Source: Phytopythium helicoides
Lineage: Eukaryota > Oomycota > Peronosporomycetes > Pythiales > Pythiaceae
Length of the DNA stretch: 64,000 bases
Assembly (NCBI GenBank): GCA_024867545.1
Contig: JANFNE010000001.1
Location: forward strand, 620,001 to 684,000
Direction of reading: 5' to 3'
A program made the translations under genes and the position numbers. Within the stretch, counting starts at the first letter, position 1. Each line of letters begins with the position of its first letter. Positions 31,649-46,410 of the stretch are shown here, piece after piece. The notes under the pieces were generated by a model. That model was not told the origin of the DNA. It did not search any database and saw only the letters and a list, made by a program, of their open reading frames with translations.

Positions 31649-34600
31649 CTACTTCTTCTGGTGGTTGGCGAAGCGCATGCACAGCATCGCCACGACGCGG
31701 AAAAGCACGATGAAGCCCAACATGATACCGAAGTTCTGCGCAATCTTGTCGTGCTTCATGCCATACGTGTCCGCCATGTACTGCTTGATCGTCATGTTGC
31801 CCACCGACACGGGAGCGTCGGCCAGCGGCTGACAGCCGAGTTCCGACCCAACATTCTCGAACACTCCCGTGGTCTCGTTGAACACTGGCGTCGTGGAGCA
31901 ATCACCGAAAACAAGCGCACCGGAGATAGCCATCGAGTAGCGCAGCGGATTTGCGTAGTAGAGCCACTTGTATCCGGATGGAATGGCCGAGTATGGAGGA
32001 CTGAAACCCGTGAAGATCGAGAATATGTTGGACAGTAGCAGTCCCATGACGATGGCCACTTCTTCCGTCGGCAACAAAAAGGCGAACATCTGTCCCATAT
32101 ACGCCTGCTGAAGAGAAAATAGCGAGAAGTTGATCCAGAAGACGATGGCATTGCCGAAACCTGGAAACCCAACCATCGGATAGAAGATGACGGTGAAGAT
32201 GCCCACGCTGACAAATGCATTGGGAATCTCCGCGACAGTCGAGCCGATGAAGTACCAGACGGCACTGTAGGTCTGTGACGCTCGCTCGCGGTAATAAGGA
32301 GCTCGTTCTTTGGAGGCAAACGGAGTGGCGGCATTCAGGTTCACAAAGCCATTGAAGAGAACAACCATGAAGAGCATGCCCATGCCGGAATTGAGTCCCT
32401 GGTACGTCGTGTACTCGGCGTCGACGAAGATGATGCCGAAGAGGAATGCGAGGACGACTGAGAGAGCAACGCCTGTAATCGTGTACGACGGCGTACGCCA
32501 GTACATGCGCATGAATCGACCAACAACAAGACGGAACTGCGTCGCAGAGTCCGCCGCACGCTTCTGAGTGAACTCCAACTGCTGGGAGTTTGGAGACGGT
32601 CGCGTAATACCATCGCCATTCACAAGGGTCTCGTCAAGAGCTTGCTTCTCGGAACTGGCGTTGAAGTATTCCACGAAGTAGTCCGACTCCAATGCCTCAG
32701 CACCACTAGTCGCCACAGGTGCAGCACCAGCACCACCGACGCCAGCTCCAATGCACTCGAGCATCCAGTTCGCAGGGTTCGCACCGGGACGCAGAGGCGA
32801 CGTACCAGGCATCGCCTCAAAGTACTGCACCAGCTTCTTGCTGTCGTCGCCACCCAGGTCGCCAAAGAACACCATCTGACCACCACGCTTCAGCAACAGC
32901 AGATTGTCGAACAACGCAAACACCTCCGACGACGGCTGATGGATCGTGCACACGACCGTGCGACCCGTGTTGGCCACCTTGCGCACGCCGTCCATGACGA
33001 TCTTGGCCGAGCGAGCGTCCAGACCACTCGTCGGCTCGTCCAAGAAGAGCACGCTCGGCTGCGCAGACAGCTCGACGGCGATCGACAGGCGCTTCATCTG
33101 CTCGACGGACGACCCGCGCACGATCTTGTCGGCGATGCTCGTGAGGTCCAACAGGTCCAACACTTCGTTGACCGTCTCGTACTTGGCGCTCGCAGGCACG
33201 CTGCTGTCCTGACGCAGGAACGCGCTGAACACGAGCGCCTCACGGATCGTCGTCGACTCCGAGTGCACATCCATCTGCTCACAGTATCCGGTGGCTCGGC
33301 GGATGGCGAGGTCGCTGGCCTCGTATCCGTTGAGGAAGATCTTGCCTCGGATCTGTCCGCCGGTCTTGCGGCCGGCAATGACGTCCATGAGCGTGGTCTT
33401 GCCGGCACCGCTAGACCCCATGAGCGCAGTAAGCGTGCCTGGGAGCGCGTATCCGCTGACTCCCTTGAGTAGGTCGATGGTCTCCTTCGGGTTTGATGGC
33501 AGCGGGACGGTGTACCATAGGTCTTGGAATGCGAGTGTGACGGGGAACCACGCTAGTGGCGCGCGGCACATCGATGACGTTGACGGCTGTTGAGAGAGCC
33601 ACGGCGGTGGCCGTGGGGATGGCGGCCGATGCTGCATCGGTTGAGCTGGTGCGTGGCGTCTCGAGCATCGCGTAGCTGTCGGGTTTGTTGTTGTTCGGGG
33701 TGGCATTGGCAGACACGTCCGAGATGTCGTTCGTCGGTGTCACCACTCCCTCGGGACTCTCGTAGCGGCAATATTCCAGCGCGAGTACGGACAGTGCCGT
33801 GAAGAGGACGAGCGCCGCGACCAAGTAGACAATTCCCAAGGCGACCCAGCTCTTGTCAGACGGGATGTCGAAGATGTCGAGGAAGTAGACGCCTGCTGTG
33901 CTGCCGAACTGCTGACAGTAGTCGATTCCATCATACACGCAGACATCGAATGTATCGGATCGGTATTGGAGGACTGCGATGGCCCGAATGGCCCAAGTGA
34001 TGGGACTGATCCAGTAAAACTCGATGAGGTAGTCCGGGATCTGACTCTTGAGCACGATGAAACCCGAGAAAACAATGAAAAGGCAAAGCGAAACCATCGT
34101 AAGGGGGTTGGCGAGGTAGATGTTTGGCGAGACCATGGCGACGAAGAAGAACCACATTCCCATCATGAGGTTGCTGAGCGTCAAAATGATGAGAAATAGG
34201 ATGAAAGAGCTCGCCGACGACACGAAGCCCACACATCCAGTAGACGAGTGAGCCCAAACACGACAGACTCCGCGATCGCAAGAGGAACTTGGTTGATCAC
34301 TGTGGCAAACACATACGACGACGTCCGGTAGAAGTTTGCTCCACGCTGCTTGTAGAACACCTCTCGAGCAGATATGAAGGTGGGGATCTGGGACATCTGG
34401 CTGACTGCAATAAAGATGGCTGTGAAATACACAATTCCAAGAACAACCTGCACGTTGGTCGGGTTGAACTGGTAGTACAAAGTCGAGTATAGCAAACCCA
34501 TGACAATCGTCATGACAGCTCGACCCGTGATGAACGCGGAGTCACGCCAAGCCAACATCCCCTGACGCTTCAGTAACGTCAAAGTGCTCTCCCACACGGA

Positions 34601-35827
34601 CTGATGAAATTCAGGCATCACGTTCACGTGGTCGGTCACATGACTCACGAGAACAGGTGGCACCGGTGTATCCACACTCGAGATGATCTCCCAGTGACGC
34701 TGCGACTGCTTGAACCTCTCCGCGAGCTCAGCAGCACGACGAGGAGCATTCATCCCAGCCACCTCGTACTTGATCTGCTGCTCCGTACCAATGTCCAGCA
34801 AGAAGTCGGCAACATCCCGACCAGGAGGACAGACGAGACCGAGACTGGCAAAGTGGTCGACAGCCTGATCAGGCGGACCGTAGTACACGACATGTCCGTC
34901 GATGAGCAAGATGACGTCGTCAAAGAGGTTGAAGACCTCTGGCGCCGGTTGCAAGAGCGCGATGGCGATGGTCTTGCGCAGCTTCTTGGCGATGCTTCGC
35001 TGCGCGTTGACAATGTCGAAGGTGGTGGCACTGTCGAGACCCGTGCTGATCTCGTCCATGAGCGCGACATACTTGAGTCCGAACTCCATCTCTCCCATAG
35101 TGACACGCTTGCGCTCTCCTCCAGACACGCCTCGCAGCATGGCATCTCCCACCACGGTGTTCTTGCACTTCTCGAGTCCGAGCTGCTCGATGATGATGTC
35201 TGGGTAATGCTGGAAGAGCTCCGTGGCGGCATCCAGTGCGGCCTTGTTTTCTTCGGGAGTCCCCTTGGTGAGCAGCTCGTCTCCACGGCGCACGAGCTCA
35301 CCTCCCGTGAAGGCGTGCGCAAACTCGAGCGTCTCCTTGACGGTGAGTGTCGGGAAGTGGTTGTCTCTCTGGGTGACGTAGCTGACGAACTGCGGCAGAC
35401 GCTGCTTGAGGTCTGTCTGCGGCACGCCGTTGTAAGTGACGGCACCGTCGAGCGTGACGTTCTTGTCCATGGGGAATCTCCCGCTGAGAAGCTTCATGAG
35501 GGAGGACTTGCCAGATCCCGGCTGTCCGAGGATGAGGGTCATGGATCCGGGTTTGAGCACGCCGCTGACGTTTTGGAGGATGTGTTTCTTGACGACGGAG
35601 GATTTGGTCGGCACGAACGCCTTCTTAAGGACGTTGGGGATGGTGGGGAGTTCGAACGCGTCGTCGTTGGAGAGCACCTTGACGTCTGCGGAGATGGATA
35701 TGTTGTCGAATCGGACCTCCATTTGTGGGAGTTGTTTCCCCATGGCAGCCTCGAGTCTTGACGCGAGGTGGTCGTGGAAGCCGTGCGGGTCACCACTCAT
35801 GTCTTTTAGACCGGATATTGTCGTCAT
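31649..35827 (-). CDS. PDR-type ABCG full transporter, with three apparent single-base frameshifts
   Basis: Start at 35827 by match to the copy at 437. Order is NBD-TMD-NBD-TMD, the reverse layout typical of PDR pumps. NBD1 has Walker A GQPGSGKS, signature VSGGERKR and DEISTGLDS; NBD2 has GSSGAGKT, VEQMKRLS and FLDEPTSGLDA. Membrane spans follow each. The frame is lost at three points, each fitting one extra G/C in a short run: near 34253-34255, 34228-34230 and 33542-33545. Together the three restore the original frame. About 1,390 residues would result, near the family's usual length. Either this is a young pseudogene or the assembly has homopolymer errors. The 3' end lies only about 70 bases from the Fanzor element. 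Confidence 0.85.
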
Positions 35828-37385
35828 CTGTCTTCGGTTTGCTGAACCGGCTGAAGAGCGTTGAGACTTCAAGTTGTGCGCTGCAGGTGGAAGATTGAGA
35901 ACTGAGGAATTGTTTGAGAGTCGCAAGGAGACTTCGCTGCTCCACACAAGGAGCCGACACGCTTTGCTTACGTTTGTGTCGAGTTATGCACCTCCATTCA
36001 CCACCAGAAGCGACATGCGATGATGCAGTTTACGTTTGCGCTCACAAAGCAATCTTCAGAGAATGGAGCGACTGGATTGGCTGGAATACGGAGATAATGG
36101 AGTAATCATCCGGATTTGTCCGGATAAAACCTTTTGGTCGTCAATCGACGATCGCAATCGGTGAAAAATGAAGGGATTTGATTTGTCAAATATCGATTAC
36201 ATGCACTCCAGATGATTGCTTCCGGACAACATGTATACCAATACAGCGTCATCACGAAAAGTTATCCGAAAATATCCGGATGAACGGCATCAACAGTCTG
36301 TGACGCGCGCAAACGACACCAAGCCAAAAGCAAATCAATTCGATCCATTGAAGCCTCAGCCATCCACGAGCCCACACCAGTTGCTCGGATTTTACCTCAA
36401 GAGGCCTTAGTCTTGCGAAGGAGGTCACTTCAAACACGCGAGGATCACAAAAGAAAAACATGGATTGATACGAACTCGCCGACCCTGAACGCAAGTGTCA
36501 ACGTTGACGGTGGCAACGACGACATCTTGCAGAGTAATAATCACGAAGTCGCTGAAAGCGCCGTAGCTACTCGAGTTGCCACGCCAAATGAACCTAGCTC
36601 AAATCTACCGGAAGTCACTGTCCGCCCACTGAAGTACTTCAATGAGTGAGAAAGCGCCTGAGGGTATCTCAATTGTGAGCAAGATGGCCCTGCCAATGAG
36701 GCATTGTTATAATCGTATCGATGGTGAGCTTGCGTTGCTGATCTCTCACGCACTCTCAAAAGGACGGTTCGCACGAGAGTGCAGATTTCTGATGCTGCAC
36801 TTGCACCGCGTCTCCTCTGTCAACATGCCAGCTATTAGTCTCGTCAACTTGGAGCGACCCTGGCTGCCTGAGTGCGAGGCTTGCTGCCAGTGAAATGTTT
36901 CACAAGAACGGAGTCCAAACATTGATCGCTAGGATAGTTAGTTGATGGACCGAGCATTCTCGACTTTCACTGAATCCGCCTCAGCGCTCTACCAAACCCG
37001 GCTGGTGAGGATCAATAGGCCTATTTCCTCCAAACCAACAGGGCGATGGAAAATTTTGTAGTTCCGCTAGACGTTTTTCGCTTTGGCGAATATGAATGTT
37101 GAGGGCAATTGCGGAGCTACTCAATAGTAGAAACTACTTCTAATGGTGATGGTCGATCAGACCAATCGCCAGCAGTGTGATAGCATGATAAAAACCATGG
37201 TCAAATCCATTCAATGCTCAATGCTCGATCTCGCCGTGCTTTATACCGAGCATGCCCTCCATACACTACTTCTGGTTGGTCTTGACGCTATCGGCCGACT
37301 CGTGTCGTGCTTTGAATTGTCCTCACCCAACGAAGTGCAATGACACCACCGACTCTTTATTGCTGAGAGTTTACTTCGAATGGAG
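35828..37385. other. Upstream region of the PDR gene, part of the segmental duplication
   Basis: No gene is supported. Positions 36100-36893 match 640-1406. The part from 36900 to 37385 is unique and AT-richer, with no feature that I can name. It should contain the promoter of the PDR gene. Confidence 0.6.
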
Positions 37386-39608
<2,223 letters not shown>

Positions 39609-39825
39609 GTTGAGCGTGTGCGCGGCCGTTTGAAACGGGTCCTGCCTTCAACTTGCCGTCCCAAAGTTGCGCCTCAGATGGGTACTTAACGGCAACTCCC
39701 GCGCAACTTTACCTCTATGGTCGTGTAAAAGCGGTGGGATTCGCATATTTTCCAACGTGCACGTGCACCTGTTTTATCGAGCCGCAGCCCAGCCCGCGAC
39801 GCCCCATTTCCCCCGGAGAAGCGCC

Positions 39826-42039
39826 ATGGCGACAGGCGGCGCGCGCGTGGCCGGCGTGCCCGTGGAGATCGGGCAGGCGGTGCACGTGAACACCAAGAAG
39901 CACATCCAGCGGCAGCTGAACGCGATCGTGGGCTGGGGCGAGGCGGAGCGCGCGCCCATGAACGTGGCGGCGCCGCTGCTGCGCGGCAACGAGCACCAGG
40001 TGGGCGAGCACCCGTACTTTGTGTGCGAGCGCGCCGTGGGCGTGCGCTTCCTCGCCGTGCTCGTGCAGGGCCGCTGCTACCTCGTCTCGCACAGCTACGA
40101 CGTGCGGGAGGTCGTGCTCTTCTCGCCCGTGCGCCCCGACAGGCTGCAGCCGGGCGTCGACAGGAACGCCATCGTGCCCCACCAGTGGACCGTGCTCGAC
40201 GGCACGCTCGTCTGCGACAAGGACGGACCCAAGGCCGCGCTCACGCTGCTGCTCTACGACATACTCGCGCTCAACGGCAGCCCCGTCATGACCTCCAAGC
40301 TGCAGGACAGACTCAAGCTCATCCAGAACGACGTCATTGGACCACGCAAGATGATACCCATGCCCAAGGGACAGCCGCCCGACCCGTTCCAGCTCGTGCT
40401 ACAGTCCATGTACCCCGTCAACCGCGTCAGCCACGTCATACGCACCATACTGCCCAGAGTCGCGCAGACGCGACAGAACGCAGGCCTGGTATTCACGCCA
40501 GTGCTGCTGCCGTACTCGCCAGGCTACGCCAAGGGGCTCTTCCACTGGACGCCGGCCTCCATCCTGCCTGCCACATTCCAGCTCGGGGTAGAGTGGCGAG
40601 GACGCCCGCCCAAGCCTGGCTTCAAGCTCATCGTGCACGACAAGCGCACGCAGGTCTTTCATGACTGGCTCACCCTCTCCCCAGGTACGCTCTGCACGAC
40701 CGGAATTGCCGTTGTTCATCTCACTAATCCTACCACTTCAGAGGACTTTGAGAGCTTCCGGCAAGACAAGAAGGCGTCGTCCCGCATCGTCGAGTGCGTA
40801 TACGATCCCGAGTGGCTCACTTACATCCCCTCACACGATAAAAGCACATGGGACATTGGGAACCCCGAGTTCAACGCGACTGAGCGGGGCCCCGGCTGGC
40901 GAAAAGGTGCGCCGCGCCTGGTGCAAAATGACACCATGGTTTCCGAGCTTACAGGTATTGTCACTCATAGGAGGATGGAAGTTCGTGCGCAGCCGTCCTG
41001 ATAGGTCCATGCCGCTGGAGCGAAGCTACTTGGTCATGATCGAAAAAGCCGTGACGGAAGATATCAAGCTGGAGGAGATCGAGCGCTTCTTCCCCGATGA
41101 TCCGAGCAAGAAGCCCAACATGAGCGGACAGAAGATGCGTCAGGAGAGCTCTTCAATGCAAGAGGTACAATAACAGTGTGAACGCAATGCTCTATTTCCT
41201 TGGTGTTGACGAAGACAACGGGTTGACAACAGGATTATGCGCCTCCTCCGAAGAAGAAGCGTGGTGGAAATGGTCCTGGTGGACTTGGTACGAGCTACGC
41301 CAGGTTTCAAAGTTCACTCTCGTTTGACGAGTGTGTTTGATTTGGGTTGTATTCGCAGGACCCGGAACTGGTGTGTGCTACGACTTCCAGAACAAGGGTG
41401 TGTGCCAACGCGGCCGCTTTTGCCACTTTTCGCATTGTGCGTGCAATTCAACGTGCTCGTGCACTCCTACAAAGAACACTTACGGTAAGCTTGCGTCTTG
41501 CTGTTGGGGTGTGAGCTACGAGGCCAATGCAGGAGATGAGTCATGCAGGTCAACGCCCTTCCTATCGCCGCAACGACTACGATGCACCACCACCTCCACT
41601 GGAGTCTCCGTCGTCAGCTGACTCGGCATCGACTGCTGCTGCTACCGAGAAAGCACCGCCATTGCGCCGTGTTGAGTCGTCAGAGCGTGAGACAGCGCTT
41701 AAAGCAGAGGCTGGTGGAGGAGACGAGGAAGAGGCCGGGGAGCTGGCAGATAGCAGTGGGTGCTGGTTTGCATGTCTGGGTTTGCGAGCCATAACTAACT
41801 GCCGTAACTACTTTGCGGTCCAAAAACTAGGCAACCTAAACATCGCGACAATCTACGCGCCACTCGATAGCTTCACCAAGGATGCAATCGCAGCCAAGCG
41901 CGCGCAGTTGGCAGCATTGGGGAACCGGCGGATCTGGGCGAGCCTGGGACTCGAGGACAAGCCGCAGCGCAACCGTGGGTGCGGTCTGATTGTGACCAAG
42001 ACTGGCGAGGTGTCATACGTGCGACCCATCGAAAAGTGA
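39826..42039 (+). CDS. mRNA-capping guanylyltransferase-like protein with CCCH zinc finger; active-site lysine missing
   Basis: Exons 39826-40684, 40742-40906, 40971-41164, 41233-41287, 41359-41484 and 41549-42039 give 630 codons. The guanylyltransferase fold is recognisable by YFVCERAVGVRF at motif I, KLQDRLKLIQND, AGLVFTPVLLPYSPG and FHWTPAS (motif IV-like), and GWKFVRSRPDRS at the C-terminal end. Motif I normally reads KxDG with the lysine that bonds GMP; here it is RAVG, so both Lys and Asp are gone. A basic PPPKKKRGG follows, then a CCCH finger (CYDFQNKGVCQRGRFCHFSH). The last exon may contain a further 75-base intron (GTGGGT to AACTAG with CTAAC). Likely a nuclear RNA-binding relative without capping activity. 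Confidence 0.75.
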
Positions 42040-42167
42040 TTGAAGCAGAGTCGCAGCGTGCATGTCATGAAAGAGAGATACCAACCTGCCTGGGGTCGAT
42101 ATGGCCGAGCAGGGCTGTATACTGAAACACGCACTGAGGGCTTGACGAGCACGGGTGGCTAGAGGAA

Positions 42168-42829
42168 CTAGGACTGCTTGCTTGCCGCTTTCCGCGGCAG
42201 GTCCTCGTAGGTCAAGGTGCCGTTGCGCAGGCCCTCGATCTCGTCGCGCGTGAGGAAGCGGCCGCCGGGGCCGCGAGGCCGACGCATGGCGTGCTGGTGA
42301 CGCGAGTCGTGCAGGTAGGCCTTGCGCTGGCGCGCGCTGCCGAGCTTGGCCTCGAGCTTGGCGCGCTGCTGCCTGCGGATCATGATGCGGTGGAACTGCT
42401 TGGCGTTCACGTACACGGGCTCCTCGTCCTGCGGCTCGCCCGCCTCGGCGCCCGCTGGCCGCGTCGGCAGCGGCTGCGAGAACTGGAGCCCAGCAACCGT
42501 CAGCAGCGACCGGCGGCGAGCGCAGCGAGTGACGCACCATCAAGGGCGGGGCCGTCACTCCGGCGCTGTACATGGCGCGCAGCTGCTCCCCGTTGCTCTG
42601 CTGCTGCATTCGGCATGGTCGGCGTCAGCGGCGCGCGGCTCGCGTCCAGGCGGAGCGCCGCACCATCTGCAGCAACAATTAGCCTCTGCGACCCAGGAGC
42701 GCGCCAAGCGCCGACACGCACGAGCTGCTGCAGGAACTGCTGCTGCTGATGGAGGAGCGCGAGCTGCGCCTGCAGCTCCGCGGTCGGCGCGTCGGCGGGG
42801 GCGGCGGTGGGGGCGGACGTCGGCTCCAT
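42168..42829 (-). CDS. NFYA: NF-YA / HAP2 subunit of the CCAAT-binding factor
   Basis: Exons 42722-42829, 42538-42603 and 42168-42473 give 160 codons, with GT-AG introns of 118 and 64 bases. The N-terminus is Gln-rich, as usual for this factor. The conserved core is complete: [19 protein letters not shown] is the NF-YB/YC-binding helix, and [16 protein letters not shown] with GGRF is the DNA-binding part. It joins NF-YB and NF-YC in the nucleus and inserts into the CCAAT minor groove. At 159 residues it is shorter than animal NF-YA but like many protist forms. Confidence 0.93.
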
Positions 42830-43145
42830 CTCGGAAGAGGCGAAATGCCACAACTGCCGCCAATTTTCAAAACTGGGAGCGCGGATTGGGTGAAAAGCAG
42901 GGCTCAGCCGCACCGACACGGTTTGAGCCAGGATCATGCAGGAAGGCAAGGTGCCGACGCTTGCAGCCAGCCATATTCACGTAGTGCACTGCTTGCTTCG
43001 TCTGAGACCGTCATGGCCGTGAATGGCTTGCCTCCAGCGCTCGCAACAAGGCCAACATTCCATGTTCGCGCATTCGACACCCTGCCGCCAGAAAAAATAG
43101 GCAGGCAGAGGAATCTGAACTGGAATAGACGACTTTTGCTTGAAG

Positions 43146-45799
43146 AAACGGATCGACAACGAGCTGGTGCTTGATCTGCTGGAAATCCACGCTGTGAAAA
43201 AGATGAAGAACAGCGGGGCCTCCATTCGTGTGCTCGACCGCGATGCCCTCGTACGTCGACAGTCATGACGCCGAGGTTGCTTTGCTAGAACTTTCTCATT
43301 GGTGTGAGTGCGCACAGAAACTGCTGTCAGGTGAAAGTAATTCGAGCAAGTTTGCCATCGATGCGCACAACCGCGGGATTGAAGAAATTGGGGACCTCTC
43401 CGAGGTTCGAAAATCCTCATGCCTTTAGTTTTTCGATGAGCTTCCTATTGCTAACGCATCCACAGCTCCCGAAACTCGTGTCGCTAGATGTATCGTTCAA
43501 TCGTCTGCGCTCGCTGCAAAACCTACACACAGCAAAAGAGCTACGAGAGCTCAAGATTTACAACAACATGCTCACTTCTGCGCAAGGTCTGAAGGCGTAC
43601 GTGCGTGCTTTTTCGTCACCTTTCACCATATTGCGATGAATATCCCACTGAGCGCTTAATGCATGCAGGAATCCTAATCTCGAAGGATTGATGCTTCACG
43701 AAAACCAGATTGATGTGCTATCACCAGATTTTCTGGGTCTTGGCCGTCTCAAGACACTCTGGCTCAACGGCAACCGTCTCGTGAGCATCTCCAATCTCAA
43801 CAACTGTCGCCAGCTCGTGCACCTCGACCTGGCGCGCAACCAACTCTGTGGCGCGGTGTCCGAGGTAAGTCACAGCCCATTTCTTTCCGTTCGGCTAAAT
43901 TGACTTGTCTCGCTCATTTGTGTTTACTATTCTCACTGTTAGGGGCTCGAGTCACTAAACAGCCTGGAGTATCTCAATATGTCCAACAACCAGCTTACAG
44001 CAATTGGGAATCTATCGACGCTCACAAAGTTGGAAGAGCTTGTACTCTCCAACAACCAACTTAAGAATTTATCAGGACAACTCCCTGAACATCTTGTGGT
44101 ATGGTTTGCTTTATGTGAATTTGTGCTGTGTTCGGGATTGTCATATTTTCTCGGTGTTGCTGTTCGGACTAGGTACTTCGACTTAATGGGAATCACATCA
44201 CAGATATTTCGAGCTTGAAGACACCGCTACCCAATTTAACTGAGCTGTATCTCCACGATAACAACATTAAAGACGCAGCCCCGTTAGCTAATGCCTGCCC
44301 GCGTCTAGAGTCTCTAGACATTCGCAACAATGCAGTCGACAGAGTGAATGGAGTTCTCCAGCTCGCAAAATGTGCATCACTTCAAGATCTGTGGGTGCAA
44401 GGTAATCCCTTTTGCCAATCAGACAGGTGTGTGCGCGGTATCGTATAGTTTCCTCGTTCCTATCGACCTGTAGCTGATGGCTCTTTTGCAGTTATCTGCT
44501 TGAAATCACGTCTACTTTACCTGATCTGAAGACATTGGATGCAATGAGCGACATTCAACTGCAGCAACTGTTCGAGCGACTGCAAAGTGGTGCCATTTCA
44601 CAGGATACCGCACTTGCCTTGGCATCGTCTCGACCAACTACTCCATCTTCGCTTAGACCTGGGACGCCGCTGTCTCGACCAGGAAGTAGCAGTGGATCTA
44701 AAACTCGGCAAATGACACCAACTACACGTCCAGGAACACCAGAGACCACAGCACCGGTGTTTCATCAACCATCGGCAAGGATTGGTGAGTCAAAGTTGAT
44801 TCAGATGGATTTAATGACGACTAGGGATACGCTAACTCCAACAATTCGCCTCAAGGCACGCTGCTGAAGCTTCCCGATCAGTCTGAGATTCTTCGCAAGC
44901 ACGATGAAGTCAGTGAGCGACTGCGAGCGATGAAAGCCATGCTTGAGCGCGTAGGAACTCCTGAGAGCAAAGTCCGCGTCCCAGTCAAAGGAGACACAAA
45001 AGCTAGACGCAAAAGTGAAAAGCGCACTATGAACAAAATGCTCACTGGCGAAACCAAGCAAGATAATGCAAGTATTCACATGGAGAGGAGGAGATCACTT
45101 GGACCAGAGACCGACATGATCCCTCCTTCCTGCACACAGCAGCCAAGTAAGAAGGCTGAAGGCTCGTCCAGAGAGCAAAATGGATGCTCAAGAGCTGGCA
45201 AGTCTGTGAACAAGTCTCCGCAGCAAGAAACAGCAACCGTAAAGCCTACAGTGGCGTATCCTAGCAAAGATGCAGCTCACTCAGTTGGTGTTGATGCTGG
45301 AACAGACCCGATGGACTCTTTTATGGGATCGGTGACGCGCACGATTTCGGCTCGCAGCCTCCCGCTACCATACGCCCCAAACAGTCACTGCGAAATGGAG
45401 ACCCAGACCCAATCGAGCGAGGTGCCTCCGGCAGCCCCTACTGTTGCCATCCACTTTGAAAGAGATAATAGTGACGAAGTTTTCCAGCGTAAAGAACATG
45501 ATTTCCAAGATGATGCGCCATGGGAGCCTGAGCATGATGGAGCAATGCTCGAGAAGCAAATGAAGACCTTTCTGCAACAGCAGGCAGCGAGCAGTGACCC
45601 AGATACAGGGCGTAATGATGGCCGGGGAAACAATCAATACGAAACGGAGGGACAGCAGGAACGTGCACTGACTGACTCACCGCGCTTCGACCCTCTTAAG
45701 AGCGCCGAGCTACGGCAGCCTCCAACTACTCGCTCTCGCCAGGGATATCGCGCCTTTCGCGTGCCCACACGACCAATTAGCCCGAACGTCGCAGGATGA
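43146..45799 (+). CDS. SDS22-like leucine-rich-repeat protein (5' exon not resolved)
   Basis: Exons 43146-43250, 43318-43404, 43466-43596, 43669-43864, 43943-44098, 44173-44426, 44492-44784 and 44856-45799 join in frame to a stop. They encode at least eight 22-residue LRRs (LPKLVSLDVSFNRL, LKTLWLNGNRL, LEYLNMSNNQL, LTELYLHDNNI) and an LRR cap (LQDLWVQGNPF, then YLLEI). A long disordered tail follows, rich in Ser/Pro/Thr (TTPSSLRPGTPLSRPG). LRRs of this type bind proteins; several SDS22-like members act in cilia or phosphatase control. The real start lies upstream; an ATG at 42937 (MQEGK) is one option. Function is not assigned. Confidence 0.75.
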
Positions 45800-45936
45800 G
45801 ACCCCGATGGCTGTAGCTCCCTAACTGCACTCTCAATTCGGTGTTTGGCATGCTTTGGCTCTTCCTACTACAATCTCCACGTGTCTAAGCAGCATGGGGT
45901 CCAGCGTTAGTCTACCAATTGCCCCTTCGTAGTATT

Positions 45937-46270
45937 TCAGAAGGTAGCTACTTGCCTGAGACTCAGCTCCATGGCCTCGACCTTTTCCGCGAGCGCCGCG
46001 AGCCTCGTCTTGGCCGTTGCATCTGCACTCCTCCAGTCAGCAGCATTTCCACGAGTCCCTGCACGCGCCAAAGCAGCACCGACGGAATCGGTTGAGGCAG
46101 TCGACGATCTCCAGCAGCTGTAGCTGCACGGCGTCCGTTTGCTCGCGCGTGGCCCAGTCCTCCCCCACCAGCGCCGCTCGCAGCGCCCTGCCATCACACG
46201 GATTCCCGTCAGCAAGTGAGTGCGTCGGCCGCTCCAGCGGCAGCGAGGCGGCCACGCACGCGGCCTCCAT
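45937..46270 (-). CDS. BRK1: BRK1/HSPC300 subunit of the SCAR/WAVE complex
   Basis: Exons 46084-46270 and 45937-46022 give 91 codons with a 61-base intron. The C-terminal two-thirds match the small coiled-coil protein BRICK1: DWATREQTDAVQLQLLEIV, DCLNRF, then after the splice KTRLAALAEKVEAMELSL. The spacing F-x7-RL fits the family exactly. BRK1 is the core trimer helix of the WAVE complex, which activates Arp2/3 for actin branching. The first 20 or so residues are an extension not normally seen. It diverges from the dehydrogenase gene with only 140 bases between start codons. The intron has an unusual GTCGGT donor. Confidence 0.85.
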
Positions 46271-46410
46271 GGTGCGCTCTGCGCCTCTTCAAGATCGGGT
46301 ATGGCGCGCGCGGATTCGCCGAAACCCGGTTAGCAAGCGCGTGATTGCGCGCCTCCCATTGGCCAAAACCCCCGTAATCAGGTCCCGCCTTACTGCTCCG
46401 GCCGCGCATC

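Noticed and set aside
34604..35761. A 385-codon plus-strand frame over the PDR gene
   Set aside because: Antisense shadow of a clear ABC domain, with no domain of its own.
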